A stretch of DNA of 64,000 bases from Flavobacteriales bacterium (GTDB lineage: Bacteria > Bacteroidota > Bacteroidia > Flavobacteriales_F > PHOS-HE28): contig JAGFIV010000090.1 in assembly GCA_024103275.1 (NCBI GenBank), forward strand, positions 30,628-94,627, in the 5' to 3' direction. Made by a program: the position numbers and the translations under genes. Every line of letters begins with the position of its first letter. The stretch's first letter is position 1. The notes under the pieces are model-generated. The model was not told where the DNA came from. It searched no databases and saw only the letters and a list, made by a program, of their open reading frames with translations. Shown one piece after another: positions 29,916 through 39,611 of this stretch.

Positions 29916-30215
29916 ATGGACCGCTTGATCATCCGCCTGCTCACCGTGCTATTGCTGGCCGCGGCCGCGGTCCCCGTGGCTTCGGCTCAGGCGGGCATCA
30001 GCCGCAAGCAGCAGGAAAGGATCCAGCGCAAGAAGGAGAAGAAGGACAAGGTGAACGTGAAGAAGGAGGAGAAGCGCTTGTTGAAAAAGCATTTGTCCAA
30101 CCAGGACAAGGCCACGCGCAAGCGGATGAAGCGCCACAAGAGGGGCGCGGCGCGGCACGGCAATGCAGGCCAGCGCGACCCGTTCCTGCGGCGGTGGTTC
30201 GGCCACAAGCATTGA
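29916..30215 (+). CDS. small secreted, extremely basic protein
   Basis: 99 residues from ATG 29916. A signal peptide (RLIIRLLTVLLLAAAAVPVASAQ) precedes a region made mostly of Lys, Arg, Glu and Gln (SRKQQERIQRKKEKKDKVNV, KKEEKRLLKKHLSNQDKATR), probably a charged helix, ending in RRWFGHKH. I do not recognise a family, although short Lys-rich exported proteins of this type are common in Bacteroidota. It starts 80 bp from the divergent Rieske-like gene. No enzymatic motif is visible; a role in binding polyanions is only a guess. Confidence 0.6.
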   Translation: MDRLIIRLLTVLLLAAAAVPVASAQAGISRKQQERIQRKKEKKDKVNVKKEEKRLLKKHLSNQDKATRKRMKRHKRGAARHGNAGQRDPFLRRWFGHKH

Positions 30216-30526
30216 ACGGTACCGTGGCCGGGGAAGCCTTCCCGCATGCGGGTTTTGAGGGCCTGCCGGTGTGTTGGACCTGTATATCCCGCCTTCGATC
30301 GGGCATGGCCCGATGCGGCGGGAGGCATCCGGAGGCCGTAGTTTGGCTATCGCATCAACCACAGATGAACCCCCGGATGGCACCGTGGCGCAAATATCCC
30401 CTTGTCTCCCTGCATGACGCTTTCCCGCGTCCAGCAAGGGTTTGCAAAGATTTGCGCAATCCGGGACTTTTCTATCTTTACGCCCCCTCGTCGCCTATCC
30501 TAGAAGAACGTAACAACCCAACGTTG
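30216..30526. other. non-coding gap carrying the promoter of the TonB/PorV operon
   Basis: No gene is supported in this 311-bp gap. Its right end holds the operon promoter described separately, and the remainder shows no repeat or terminator I can recognise. Confidence 0.6.
30473..30480 (+). promoter_or_regulatory. -7 promoter box of the TonB receptor / surface protein / PorV operon
   Basis: TATCTTTA matches 7 of 8 positions of TAnnTTTG. TTTG at 30451-30454, 18 bp upstream, fits the Bacteroidota -33 element. Confidence 0.6.
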
Positions 30527-33500
30527 ATGCTGAGAAAACTATGCTCGGCCGCTGTCATACTCATTAGCAGTGCGCTCAGCCTGAACGCCCAAGTGGGTGC
30601 GGGCACGCTCCAAGGAACCATCAAGGACAAAAGTTCCGGCGAAGCTCTTCCGTTCGTGTCCATCGTGTTGGAGAACCGCGGTACGCGTGTTGCCGCCGGG
30701 CAGTCCGATTTTGATGGCAACTACAAGATCAGCCCCATCGAGCCCGGCACATACGATGTGACCGTGAGCATGGTGGGCTACCAGCCGCAGAAGATCACCG
30801 GGGTGATCATCAACAGCAACAAGATCACCTTCCAGGACTTCCACATCACCAGCGGCGTGGAGCTGGAAAACGTGGAAGTGATACGCTACAAGGTGCCTTT
30901 GATAGACAAGGACGGCGGGGCCACGGGGGCAACCGTGACCCGGGACCAGATCGCGAAGATGCCCACGCGCTCCGCCACGGGCATCGCCACCACCGTGGCG
31001 GGTGCCAGCACCGCCGGGACCGGCGGCGGGGTGAGCATCCGGGGTGCCCGATCGGACAATACCTATTATTATATCGACGGGGTGAAGGTGCCGGCGGGGG
31101 CCGGCATCGGCCTGCCCAAGAGCGCCATCGAGGAGGTGCAGGTGATCACCGGCGGCGTGCCGGCCAGTTATGGCGACGTGACCGGGGGCCTGATCAACAT
31201 CACCACGCGCGGCCCCAGCCGCAAATTCTTCGGCGGGGTGGAATACCTCACCTCCGGGTACAAGACGGGCCCGGACATCACCAACATCACCGGGCTGGAT
31301 AAGTATGCCTTCAACCAATTGGAGGCCAGCCTCTCAGGGCCGCTCTTCTTCCGCAAGGACAGCTTGGGCAACAAGGACCGCCCGCTGCTGGGCTTCTTCT
31401 TCAGCGGGCAGGCCACCGATGTGGTGGACAACTCCCCCCTGTGGAAAGGCGATCCCCGGATCAAGGCGGACGTGCGCGACCGCCTGCTGGCCGCCCCCTA
31501 CCGCGTGGTGGATGTGGCAGGTACCCAGGGTGTCCGATACAATTCAGACTACCTGCGCGCCGATGATTTCGAGATGATCCCCACCCGGCAGAACGCACGA
31601 CGCAAGAGCATGCTCGCCTCCGGGAAGATAGACATCGCCACCACCCCCTCCATCAACTTGTCGGTGGGCGGCTCCATGGACCTTTCCAAGCTGCAGGACT
31701 ACGACCGCAACAACACCCTGCTCAATGCCAAGAACAACACGGAATTCCGCAACTCCACCTGGCGCACCTTCCTGCGCTTCACCCAGCGTTTCAATGCACG
31801 GGAGGAGGCCGGGGAGGAAAAGGCAGGTGGCATCAAGAATGCCTTTTACAGCGTACAGCTGGACTATTCGCGCTTCTCACAAAAGAGCGCGGCCTTGGAA
31901 CATGGGGACAACATCTTCAATTACGGATACCTGGGCCGGTACACCGTCGATCGCGAGCCCTTCTATGACCCGCTGACCGGAAAACAACTGGGTTTCATGG
32001 ACACGCAGGTCCATTTCACCCCGTCCGACCTCAACCCGGATGCGGCTGCGTTCCCGACACAGTATTTCTCCCTCTTCGGGGAAGGCTCGGATTTCTACCG
32101 GAACTTCGTGAACATCCAGCAGAACGGTGGATTGCTTAATGGGCAACTGCCCACAAGCGTTTACGGCTTGTGGAACAATATGGGGCGGTTGAGCAACCGC
32201 TGGTCCAGTTACCAGCAGGACCAGGCCCGCATCTCGGCCACCGGTTCCGCCGACATCGGCAAGCACGCCGTGAGCATCGGGGTGGAGTATGAGCAGCTTA
32301 CCCAAAGGAACTATGTCCTGGCGCCGGTCGGCCTCTGGGGCCGCGCACGGGCCTTGACCAACTTCCATCTGCGGGAGTTGAACAAGGCCGATTCCACGCT
32401 GAGCATGGGGCCCAACGGGGTGATCTACACCAGCTATCCCCGGTTGGTGGGTGATGACCAGGCCGCATTCGACTACAACCTTCGCCTGGCCCTGGGACTG
32501 GATCCAAGGGGCACCGATTACATCGACGTGGATGCGCTGGATCCCTCGGTCTTCTCGCTGGACATGTTTTCCCCGGACGAGTTGATCCAGGATGGGCAAG
32601 GCAACCTGATCAACAGCTATTACGGCTATGATTACAAGGGCAACAAGCTGACCAAGCGCCCCAGCTTTTCGGACTTTTTCAATGATTTTTCCATCGTGGG
32701 AAGGGATACGGCCTACACGCGCCTGCAGGCACCGTTCCAGCCCATCTATGTGGCGGGCTATGCGATGGACAAGTTCGCCTTTGATGACATCATCTTCAAC
32801 GTGGGCATCCGCGTGGACCGGTACGATGCCAACCAGTACGTGCTGAAGGACCCCTATCTGTGGCGCCCGGCCTACAAGGCGGGCGATGCACAGGTGCAAA
32901 ACCTGTACAACGGCACGAACCCGCGGCCCGGCAACATCGGCGACGATTTCGTGGTGTACGTCAACAAGGCCAATGACCCCACGGCCATCGTCGGATACCG
33001 GGACGGGGACACGTGGTACAACGCACAGGGGGAAGTGGTCGCCGATCCCAAGGCGCTGCGCGGTTCCGAGGGCATCCAGCCCTACTTGATCGGCTATGCG
33101 GAGGACCCGGCAGGCAGCCTGAACGGGTCCAAGTTGCGGCAGGAGGCATTTGAGGTATACAAGCCCAAGGTGAACGTGATGCCCCGCGTGGCATTCTCCT
33201 TCCCGATCAGTGATGAGGCCGTGTTCTTTGCCCACTATGACATCCTCACCCAGCGGCCCACGGGCTTCAGCCGGCTTGACCTGCAGGGCTATGCCTACAT
33301 CGAAAATTCATTGGCGGTACTTAACAACCCGAACCTGAAGCCCACCAAGACCATCGACTACGAATTGGGCTTCCAGCAGGTGCTGAGCAAGTCCTCGTCC
33401 CTGAAGCTCTCCGCCTACTACCGTGAGCTGCGTGACCAGATCCAGATCCGCAACGTGGCCGAGGCCTGGCCGATCACCTATCGGACCTACGACAACATCG

Positions 33501-34231
33501 ACTTCGGCAACGTCATCGGCTTCACCACCACGTATGACCTGCGCCGGACGAAGAACGTATGGCTGCGCGCCAGTTACACACTGCAATTTGCCAAGGGCAC
33601 GGGATCCGACCCCAACACCACCCTCTCGCTCATCAACGCCAACCTGCCCAACCTGCGCACCATCTTCCCATTGAGCTTCGACCAACGCCACCGGTTCCAA
33701 GGCACCGTGGATTTCCGCTACGGGGAAGGCAGCGATTACAATGGCCCGATGCTTTTCGGCAAGCGGATCTTCGAGCGCACCGGCATCAATATCGTGGCCG
33801 ACCTGGGCAGCGGCACGCCCTACAGCCGCTCCAGCCGCGTATACAACGAAGGGGAAGGCACCGGTTCCTACCAATTGGACGGCACCCTCAATGGGGCCAA
33901 CCTGCCGTGGCAATTCAACACCGACCTGGTGCTGGACCGCGACATTCCCCTGACCTTCGCGAAGGATAAGGGTGACAAGGCGCGCAAGGCCAACCTGAAC
34001 GTGTACCTGTTGGTGAGCAACGTGCTCAACACGCGCATGATCACCGGAGTGTACCGGGCCACCGGCTCGCCGGATGATGACGGGGTGCTGGCCGCCGCGG
34101 AATTCGAAAGCTACATCCTCAGCAAGAACGACCCGCAAAGCTATCGCGACCTGTACGCGTTGAAAGTCAATACTCCCTACAACTTTGGCGCACCCCGTAC
34201 CATCCGCCTGGGTGCCCGCCTCGACTTCTGA
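30527..34231 (+). CDS. large TonB-dependent receptor, first gene of a T9SS-linked operon
   Basis: 1234 residues from ATG 30527; the open frame begins nearly 1 kb earlier, but only this start gives a signal peptide (LRKLCSAAVILISSALSLNAQ) and lies after the promoter. A carboxypeptidase-like domain (LQGTIKDKSSGEALPFVSIVL) is followed by a plug (TRDQIAKMPTRSATGIATTV; SIRGARSDNTYYYIDGVKV; IEEVQVITGGVPASYGDVTG) and a long barrel ending in RLGARLDF. It is larger than siderophore receptors and resembles the TonB-receptor-like outer-membrane proteins seen with T9SS genes. The next gene starts 5 bp downstream. Ligand unknown. Confidence 0.9.
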   Translation: MLRKLCSAAVILISSALSLNAQVGAGTLQGTIKDKSSGEALPFVSIVLENRGTRVAAGQSDFDGNYKISPIEPGTYDVTVSMVGYQPQKITGVIINSNKITFQDFHITSGVELENVEVIRYKVPLIDKDGGATGATVTRDQIAKMPTRSATGIATTVAGASTAGTGGGVSIRGARSDNTYYYIDGVKVPAGAGIGLPKSAIEEVQVITGGVPASYGDVTGGLINITTRGPSRKFFGGVEYLTSGYKTGPDITNITGLDKYAFNQLEASLSGPLFFRKDSLGNKDRPLLGFFFSGQATDVVDNSPLWKGDPRIKADVRDRLLAAPYRVVDVAGTQGVRYNSDYLRADDFEMIPTRQNARRKSMLASGKIDIATTPSINLSVGGSMDLSKLQDYDRNNTLLNAKNNTEFRNSTWRTFLRFTQRFNAREEAGEEKAGGIKNAFYSVQLDYSRFSQKSAALEHGDNIFNYGYLGRYTVDREPFYDPLTGKQLGFMDTQVHFTPSDLNPDAAAFPTQYFSLFGEGSDFYRNFVNIQQNGGLLNGQLPTSVYGLWNNMGRLSNRWSSYQQDQARISATGSADIGKHAVSIGVEYEQLTQRNYVLAPVGLWGRARALTNFHLRELNKADSTLSMGPNGVIYTSYPRLVGDDQAAFDYNLRLALGLDPRGTDYIDVDALDPSVFSLDMFSPDELIQDGQGNLINSYYGYDYKGNKLTKRPSFSDFFNDFSIVGRDTAYTRLQAPFQPIYVAGYAMDKFAFDDIIFNVGIRVDRYDANQYVLKDPYLWRPAYKAGDAQVQNLYNGTNPRPGNIGDDFVVYVNKANDPTAIVGYRDGDTWYNAQGEVVADPKALRGSEGIQPYLIGYAEDPAGSLNGSKLRQEAFEVYKPKVNVMPRVAFSFPISDEAVFFAHYDILTQRPTGFSRLDLQGYAYIENSLAVLNNPNLKPTKTIDYELGFQQVLSKSSSLKLSAYYRELRDQIQIRNVAEAWPITYRTYDNIDFGNVIGFTTTYDLRRTKNVWLRASYTLQFAKGTGSDPNTTLSLINANLPNLRTIFPLSFDQRHRFQGTVDFRYGEGSDYNGPMLFGKRIFERTGINIVADLGSGTPYSRSSRVYNEGEGTGSYQLDGTLNGANLPWQFNTDLVLDRDIPLTFAKDKGDKARKANLNVYLLVSNVLNTRMITGVYRATGSPDDDGVLAAAEFESYILSKNDPQSYRDLYALKVNTPYNFGAPRTIRLGARLDF

Positions 34232-34236
34232 TCTAC

Positions 34237-37200
34237 ATGCAAAGGCCCGAATTCATGAACACGCTACGTCTTACCTCGATCGCACTCGCCATTGGGGCCG
34301 CCACGGTGCTCAATGCCCGTGAAGTGCCCGGGGCCACGCCCCGCAATGCCGATGGGGGCGCGCGCGCAACGGCCTGCGCGCCGGCAACGGCATTCGCCGA
34401 GCTTGACCTCAACAACGTCCGCGCCCGCATCGAGACCGGGGGGAACATGTGGGAGAACCGCACGGGAAGCGCCAACGCAGCCTACGAGGTGCCCAAGACC
34501 CCCAACAATACCGGCCCGAAGGCACTTTTTGCCGGTGCCCTTTGGATGGGCGGCATGTCACCGGACAATACCCTGAAATTGGCGGCCGTGCGATTCCGCC
34601 AAGTGGGCAACGACTTCTGGCCGGGGCCGCTGACCGACTACGACTCCATCACCAACCCCAACAACGATGCCTCCATTGACGGTGCGGTCTGCACCCAATA
34701 TGACCGCACCTGGAAAACATTGCGCACCGATGCACAGCGCCAGGAAGCCTATTTCCAGTGCCTGGCCGACCCCGCCTGCGATCCAAGCCTGGAATTCTCA
34801 GGCTATACCATTCCTGCCTATTTCTATGAATGGCCGGCACACGGCGATGTGTCCTTGAGGCAGGACTACAACCTGGCCCCCTTCCATGATTTCGACGGGG
34901 ATGGGGAATACAATCCCGACATGGGTGATTACCCGGGCTATGACCTCAGGGGCGTGATCGACTGCAAGGCCAAACGGCGCGAGGACCTCATACCCTTGTT
35001 CGGCGACCAGAACATTTGGTGGGTGTTCAATGACAAGGGGAACATCCACACCGAATCGGGCGGGCAGCCCATCGGCATGGAGATCCGGGCGCAGGCCTTT
35101 GCCTTTGCCACCAACGATGAGGTGAACAACATGACCTTTTACAACTACGTGCTGATCAACCAGGGCACCCAGACCTTGGAACGTACGTATTTTGGCCAAT
35201 GGGTCGACGTGGACCTCGGCGGTGCCTTCGATGACTACGTGGGGTGCGACGTGGAGCGTGGTCTGGGCTACGGGTATAACGGAGATGCCGTGGATGAGGA
35301 TTACCAGGGCAGCCCGGGCTATGGTGGGCCCATCCCGCCGCCGCCTGCCGTGGGCGTCGACTTCTTCGAAGGCCCTTACCAGGATTATGACGGCATCGAT
35401 AACCCACTGACAACGGATTGCCAATTGGCCCGGGACCAAAAGGGCATTCCATACGGCGGCATCGGCATCGGCTATGGCGATGGCGTAACGGACAACGAGC
35501 GCTACGGCATGCGGGCCTTTGTGTACCACAACAACACCGGGGGGGCGCAAGGCGACCCGGCGAACGCCGCACAGTATTACAACTACTTGCGTGCCATTTG
35601 GGGTGATGGCACGCCGATGACATACGGCGGCAGCGGATACAATGCGAGTGGCGGCGGCACGCGTTCCTACTACATGTTCCCCGGTACCTCGGACCCCTTG
35701 GGCTGGGGTACCGATTGCATGCCGCAACCGAACTGGGATGAGGTGACGGCGGGCAACGCCCCGTATGACCGCCGGTTCATCCAAAGCGCAGGCCCCTTCA
35801 CGCTGGAGCCCGGAAACTACAACAACATCACCGTGGGCGTGGTGTGGGCACGGGCCAGCGCCGGTGGCGTCCAGGCCAGCGTGGAGCTGATGCGCAAGGC
35901 GGACGACAAGGCGCAGTCGCTTTTCGACAACTGCTTCCGCCTGCTGGACGGCCCGGATGCGCCCGAGGTGACGATCCAGGAGTTGGACCGGGAGCTGATC
36001 TTGTACATCACCAATCCGTCGAGCAGCAACAACTACAACGAGGAATACCAAGAGTTGGATTACACCATCCCGGAAACTTCCCTCCACCAAGCCTTCGAGA
36101 CTGATACGATCCTGAACAGCTCCGGTGACAGCGTGGTGGTGGAGGTGCCCAACGGCATGGACACTGTGGTCAATGACCGGTTCTACCGCTTCCAAGGCTA
36201 TCAGATCTACCAGGTCAAGGACGAGTTGGTCTCGCCGGAGGAGCTGCGCAACCCGGACAAGGCGCGCCTGGTCGCCCAAGTGGACATCAAGGACGGCATT
36301 GGCCAGTTGGTCAACTGGACGGCGGATGCCGACCTGAACATGCCCGTGCCCCAAGAAATGGTCAACGGCGGCGATACCGGCATCGTCCACTCCTTCCGTA
36401 TCCTGGAGGACAAGTTTTCCACCGGCGACCCGCGCCTCACCAACTTCAAGACCTACCACTTCATGGCCATCGCCTACGGCTACAACGAGTACGAGCCCTA
36501 CGACCCGGACCCGAGCAAGCGCACGGGCCAGCCACGGCCGTACTTGCCCGGACGGAAGGCACCTACGGGATCCATTCGGTCCTACTCCGGCATTCCGCAC
36601 AAACCCAGCGTGGAAAACAACGGGACCGTGGTGAACGCCCAATACGGCGACGGCTTCAAGATCACCCGGTTGGAAGGCCAGGGCAACGGCGGCAATCTGC
36701 TGGTCCTGACCAAGGAGACCCGGGATGAGGTGCTCGCCTCACCGATCCATCGTGCCACCAAGGTTACGTACCAGCATGGAAGGGGCCCGGTGGACATCAA
36801 AGTGATCGATCCGCTGAAGGTGCCGGCCGCGGATTTCGAGCTCTGGCTGTTGGACTCCACCCAGATCCCCTCCCCGGTTCCGCCGCCTACCCCGAACAAC
36901 ACCTATACCCGGTTGGGCGATGCCTACTGGATGCTGGTGCGCTTGTCGGATGCGGGAACCGGCGTGGATACCGTTTATTCATCGCGTTCCATCGGGGTGC
37001 AGAATGAGCAACTGGTCACGCAGTGGGGGATCTCCATCACGATGAAGCAGACCTATTACCAGGACAAATACACCGAGTTCGTTGGCGGGGTGATGGAATC
37101 TTCGGACCCGGGATGGTATGCCGGCATTCCGGATGATGAGGGTGAATTGATGACCAACTGGATCCGCGCGGGCGTGTCCAGGGACAACACGCTGGAGTTC

Positions 37201-38421
37201 CCGGATTATGCCGGGGCCGACCCCGAACAGGGATATGAAAAGGTGTTCGGCGGCACATGGTCCCCTTGGCGATTGGTGGGTGATGCCACCCTGCAACCCG
37301 GCTCCAGTGCCTCGGAGATCAAGAACTCGATCAATTCCGCCCAGATCAGGGACATCCCCAGTGTGCAGGTGGTCTTCACCCCGGACAAGAGCAAGTGGAG
37401 CCGGTGCGTGGTGGTGGAGGAATGCGACAACCCGGACTTCACGGACCCAGTGGGCGTGAAGAAGCTGTACATGCGGCCCGTGGCCAGCGTGGACAAGAAT
37501 GGCCGAAGCGCAGGCGAGCCGGGCGCCAATGTGGCCGAGGCTGATTCGGTCAGCTCCACGGGCATGAGCTGGTTCCCCGGCTATGCCATCGACATGGAAA
37601 CAGGTGAACGGCTGAACATTTTCTTCGGGGAGAACAGCTTTATTGCCGGTGGCATCGGCCGGGACATGCTGTGGAACCCGACGGACAATGAGGCCACGCT
37701 GGGCGGCGGGCACTGGATCTACGTGGCGATGAACCTGCGCCGGGCCAACAAGCCTCCTTTGGCCAACAACCGTATGGTACAGTATGACGCTTGCAGGTAC
37801 ATCCGGACCAAAATGGAGGGCAATGTGGCATCCAGCGTGGCCAACGTGTATGATGGCGTTGCCTGGGTGGGTTCGGCCATGCTTGCCCCCGGTAAGCAGA
37901 TGAAGAGCGTGGAAGAAGGCCTGGTGCCATCCGAATTGGCGTTGGCCATCACCGCGAACAAGCCGTACACGATCTACAAGCAACCCTATCCGGATTACCA
38001 ACCGGCGATCACCGATACAACGCGCAACCATGGCTTGCCACTGTACACGTTCAGCACCTCGGGCCGCGAAGTGACCACGCAGGTGGTGGACGTGGGCAAG
38101 AAGGAACTGGACCTGATCGGCGTGGTGCCCAACCCGTACTACGCTTTCAGCGGATATGAGACCACCCGCCTCGACAACCGGGTGAAGTTCATCAACCTGC
38201 CGCGCAACTGCACCATCAGCATCTATTCGGTGAGCGGGACCTTGGTGCGCAGGTACAAGAAGGACAACGAGCTGACCTATCTGGATTGGGACCTGAAGAA
38301 CGCCTACAACGTACCTATCGCCAGCGGGACCTACATCTGCCACATTGAGGCGCCCGGGCTGGGCGAACGGGTGCTCAAGTGGTTCGGGGTGATGCGACCC
38401 ATCGACATGCAGAATTTCTAA
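34237..38421 (+). CDS. very large secreted surface protein with a C-terminal T9SS/FlgD-like domain
   Basis: 1394 residues. The N-terminus carries a signal sequence (MNTLRLTSIALAIGAATVLNA) from the internal ATG at 34255, which may be the true start. The body is beta-rich, with Asp/Gly-rich segments such as DFDGDGEYNPDMGDYPG (calcium-loop-like) and many aromatic-Asn motifs; no enzyme domain is recognised. The last 100 residues (LIGVVPNPYYAFSGYE...NLPRNCTISIYSVSGTLVRRY...DWDLKNAYNVPIASGTYICHIEAPG) look like a FlgD-type/T9SS C-terminal domain. It is 5 bp after the TonB receptor and 21 bp before a PorV-family gene, implying coexpression and export by T9SS. Confidence 0.8.
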   Translation: MQRPEFMNTLRLTSIALAIGAATVLNAREVPGATPRNADGGARATACAPATAFAELDLNNVRARIETGGNMWENRTGSANAAYEVPKTPNNTGPKALFAGALWMGGMSPDNTLKLAAVRFRQVGNDFWPGPLTDYDSITNPNNDASIDGAVCTQYDRTWKTLRTDAQRQEAYFQCLADPACDPSLEFSGYTIPAYFYEWPAHGDVSLRQDYNLAPFHDFDGDGEYNPDMGDYPGYDLRGVIDCKAKRREDLIPLFGDQNIWWVFNDKGNIHTESGGQPIGMEIRAQAFAFATNDEVNNMTFYNYVLINQGTQTLERTYFGQWVDVDLGGAFDDYVGCDVERGLGYGYNGDAVDEDYQGSPGYGGPIPPPPAVGVDFFEGPYQDYDGIDNPLTTDCQLARDQKGIPYGGIGIGYGDGVTDNERYGMRAFVYHNNTGGAQGDPANAAQYYNYLRAIWGDGTPMTYGGSGYNASGGGTRSYYMFPGTSDPLGWGTDCMPQPNWDEVTAGNAPYDRRFIQSAGPFTLEPGNYNNITVGVVWARASAGGVQASVELMRKADDKAQSLFDNCFRLLDGPDAPEVTIQELDRELILYITNPSSSNNYNEEYQELDYTIPETSLHQAFETDTILNSSGDSVVVEVPNGMDTVVNDRFYRFQGYQIYQVKDELVSPEELRNPDKARLVAQVDIKDGIGQLVNWTADADLNMPVPQEMVNGGDTGIVHSFRILEDKFSTGDPRLTNFKTYHFMAIAYGYNEYEPYDPDPSKRTGQPRPYLPGRKAPTGSIRSYSGIPHKPSVENNGTVVNAQYGDGFKITRLEGQGNGGNLLVLTKETRDEVLASPIHRATKVTYQHGRGPVDIKVIDPLKVPAADFELWLLDSTQIPSPVPPPTPNNTYTRLGDAYWMLVRLSDAGTGVDTVYSSRSIGVQNEQLVTQWGISITMKQTYYQDKYTEFVGGVMESSDPGWYAGIPDDEGELMTNWIRAGVSRDNTLEFPDYAGADPEQGYEKVFGGTWSPWRLVGDATLQPGSSASEIKNSINSAQIRDIPSVQVVFTPDKSKWSRCVVVEECDNPDFTDPVGVKKLYMRPVASVDKNGRSAGEPGANVAEADSVSSTGMSWFPGYAIDMETGERLNIFFGENSFIAGGIGRDMLWNPTDNEATLGGGHWIYVAMNLRRANKPPLANNRMVQYDACRYIRTKMEGNVASSVANVYDGVAWVGSAMLAPGKQMKSVEEGLVPSELALAITANKPYTIYKQPYPDYQPAITDTTRNHGLPLYTFSTSGREVTTQVVDVGKKELDLIGVVPNPYYAFSGYETTRLDNRVKFINLPRNCTISIYSVSGTLVRRYKKDNELTYLDWDLKNAYNVPIASGTYICHIEAPGLGERVLKWFGVMRPIDMQNF

Positions 38422-38442
38422 GCCGTTGGACCGACAGGAATA

Positions 38443-39510
38443 ATGTTGAAGACCATGAGGATGAATATGATGGGTGCCCGCATGCTGGCGGGTGTTGGCA
38501 TGGCGCTGATGGCGGGCGTGGCCCTGGGTGGCAATCCAGATCGTGCGGGTTCCGCCGGTGCCACGCAGCTGCTGGTGAATCCGTGGGCGCGCAGCAGCGG
38601 TTGGTCCTTGGCCAATACGGCCTCCATACGTGGTGCCGATGGCCTTTTCGGCAATGTGGCCGGATTGGCGCACATACACAAGACGGAACTGCTGTTCACC
38701 ACCACCCGCTGGCTGGAAGGCAGCGGCGTGAAGGTGAATGCCGTAGGGTTCGGACAAAAGCTCGGCGAGAGCGGCGTCCTGGGCATATCGGCCACCACCT
38801 TTTCATTCGGTGACCTGCCCGTGACCACGGTGGACCAGCCCGAAGGTGGATTGGGCACATTCAGCCCCACGCAGGCCAACATCGGCCTGGCCTATTCCAA
38901 GACCTTCTCCAACAGCATCTACGGCGGCCTGCTTGTGCGGGTGGTCTCCGAGTCCATCGCCAACGTACGTACTTCCGGGGTGTGCTTCGATGCGGGTATC
39001 CAGTATGTCACCGGCCCCACGGACAACATCCACTTCGGCATTGCGCTCAAGAACGTGGGCCCGGCCATGGCGTTCCGTGGCGATGGTTTGGCCGTGCAAG
39101 GCCTGGTGACCGGCGGCAACCATACATTGACGATCGAGCAGCGCGCGTCGCAGTTCGAGCTGCCCTCGATGATGAACATCGGCGTGGCCTATGACTTCAA
39201 CATCAGTGAAATGCACCGCGTCACCGTGGCAGGCACGTTCATCTCCAACACCTTCACCAAGGATGAGTTCGCATTCGGCGCCGAGTATGCGTTCAAAAAG
39301 ATGATCCATGTGCGTGCAGGCTACCTGTATGAAAAGAATGTAGCCGACAAGGAGTTGCGGGAAACGGTCTTCACCGGCCCCAGCGCCGGCCTGAGCATCG
39401 ACTTCCCCTTCGGCGAGGAGAAGAAGAGCGCCATCGCGTTGGACTACGGCTACAGGGCCACCAACCCCTTCAATGGGGTGCACAGCATCGGGGTGCGGCT
39501 GAGCCTCTGA
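38443..39510 (+). CDS. PorV/PorQ-family outer-membrane protein
   Basis: 355 residues, with a signal sequence (near GARMLAGVGMALMAGVALGG) and then the family opening GSAGATQLLVNPWARSSGWSLANTASIRGADGLFGNVAGLA. The protein is a FadL-like beta-barrel by pattern (alternating strands to the C-terminal GVHSIGVRLSL). PorV shuttles T9SS cargo from the translocon to the attachment complex; paralogs (PorQ and others) have related roles. As third gene after a TonB receptor and a large T9SS-type surface protein, it may serve that cargo specifically. The start could be one of three nearby ATGs. Confidence 0.82.
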   Translation: MLKTMRMNMMGARMLAGVGMALMAGVALGGNPDRAGSAGATQLLVNPWARSSGWSLANTASIRGADGLFGNVAGLAHIHKTELLFTTTRWLEGSGVKVNAVGFGQKLGESGVLGISATTFSFGDLPVTTVDQPEGGLGTFSPTQANIGLAYSKTFSNSIYGGLLVRVVSESIANVRTSGVCFDAGIQYVTGPTDNIHFGIALKNVGPAMAFRGDGLAVQGLVTGGNHTLTIEQRASQFELPSMMNIGVAYDFNISEMHRVTVAGTFISNTFTKDEFAFGAEYAFKKMIHVRAGYLYEKNVADKELRETVFTGPSAGLSIDFPFGEEKKSAIALDYGYRATNPFNGVHSIGVRLSL

Positions 39511-39525
39511 ACCCCGGAAGTTCAT

Positions 39526-39533
39526 TACCTTTG
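39526..39533 (+). promoter_or_regulatory. -7 promoter box for greA
   Basis: TACCTTTG is a perfect match to TAnnTTTG. It lies 16 bp after the porV-family stop and 78 nt before the greA ATG, and it overlaps the hairpin at 39533-39560. Confidence 0.6.
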
Positions 39534-39560
39534 GAAAAGGACCCACCGGGGTCCTTTTCC
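39533..39560 (+). terminator. 12-bp perfect hairpin between the PorV gene and greA
   Basis: GGAAAAGGACCC (39533-39544) pairs with GGGTCCTTTTCC (39549-39560) around a 4-nt loop. The tail is only weakly T-rich (GTGTTTC). It could end the PorV operon or act in the greA leader, since it starts at the greA promoter box. Confidence 0.5.
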
Positions 39561-39611
39561 GTGTTTCACAGCATACCGACCCCAAGCAACACCGGTCCAC
39601 CGGTCAAGAAG

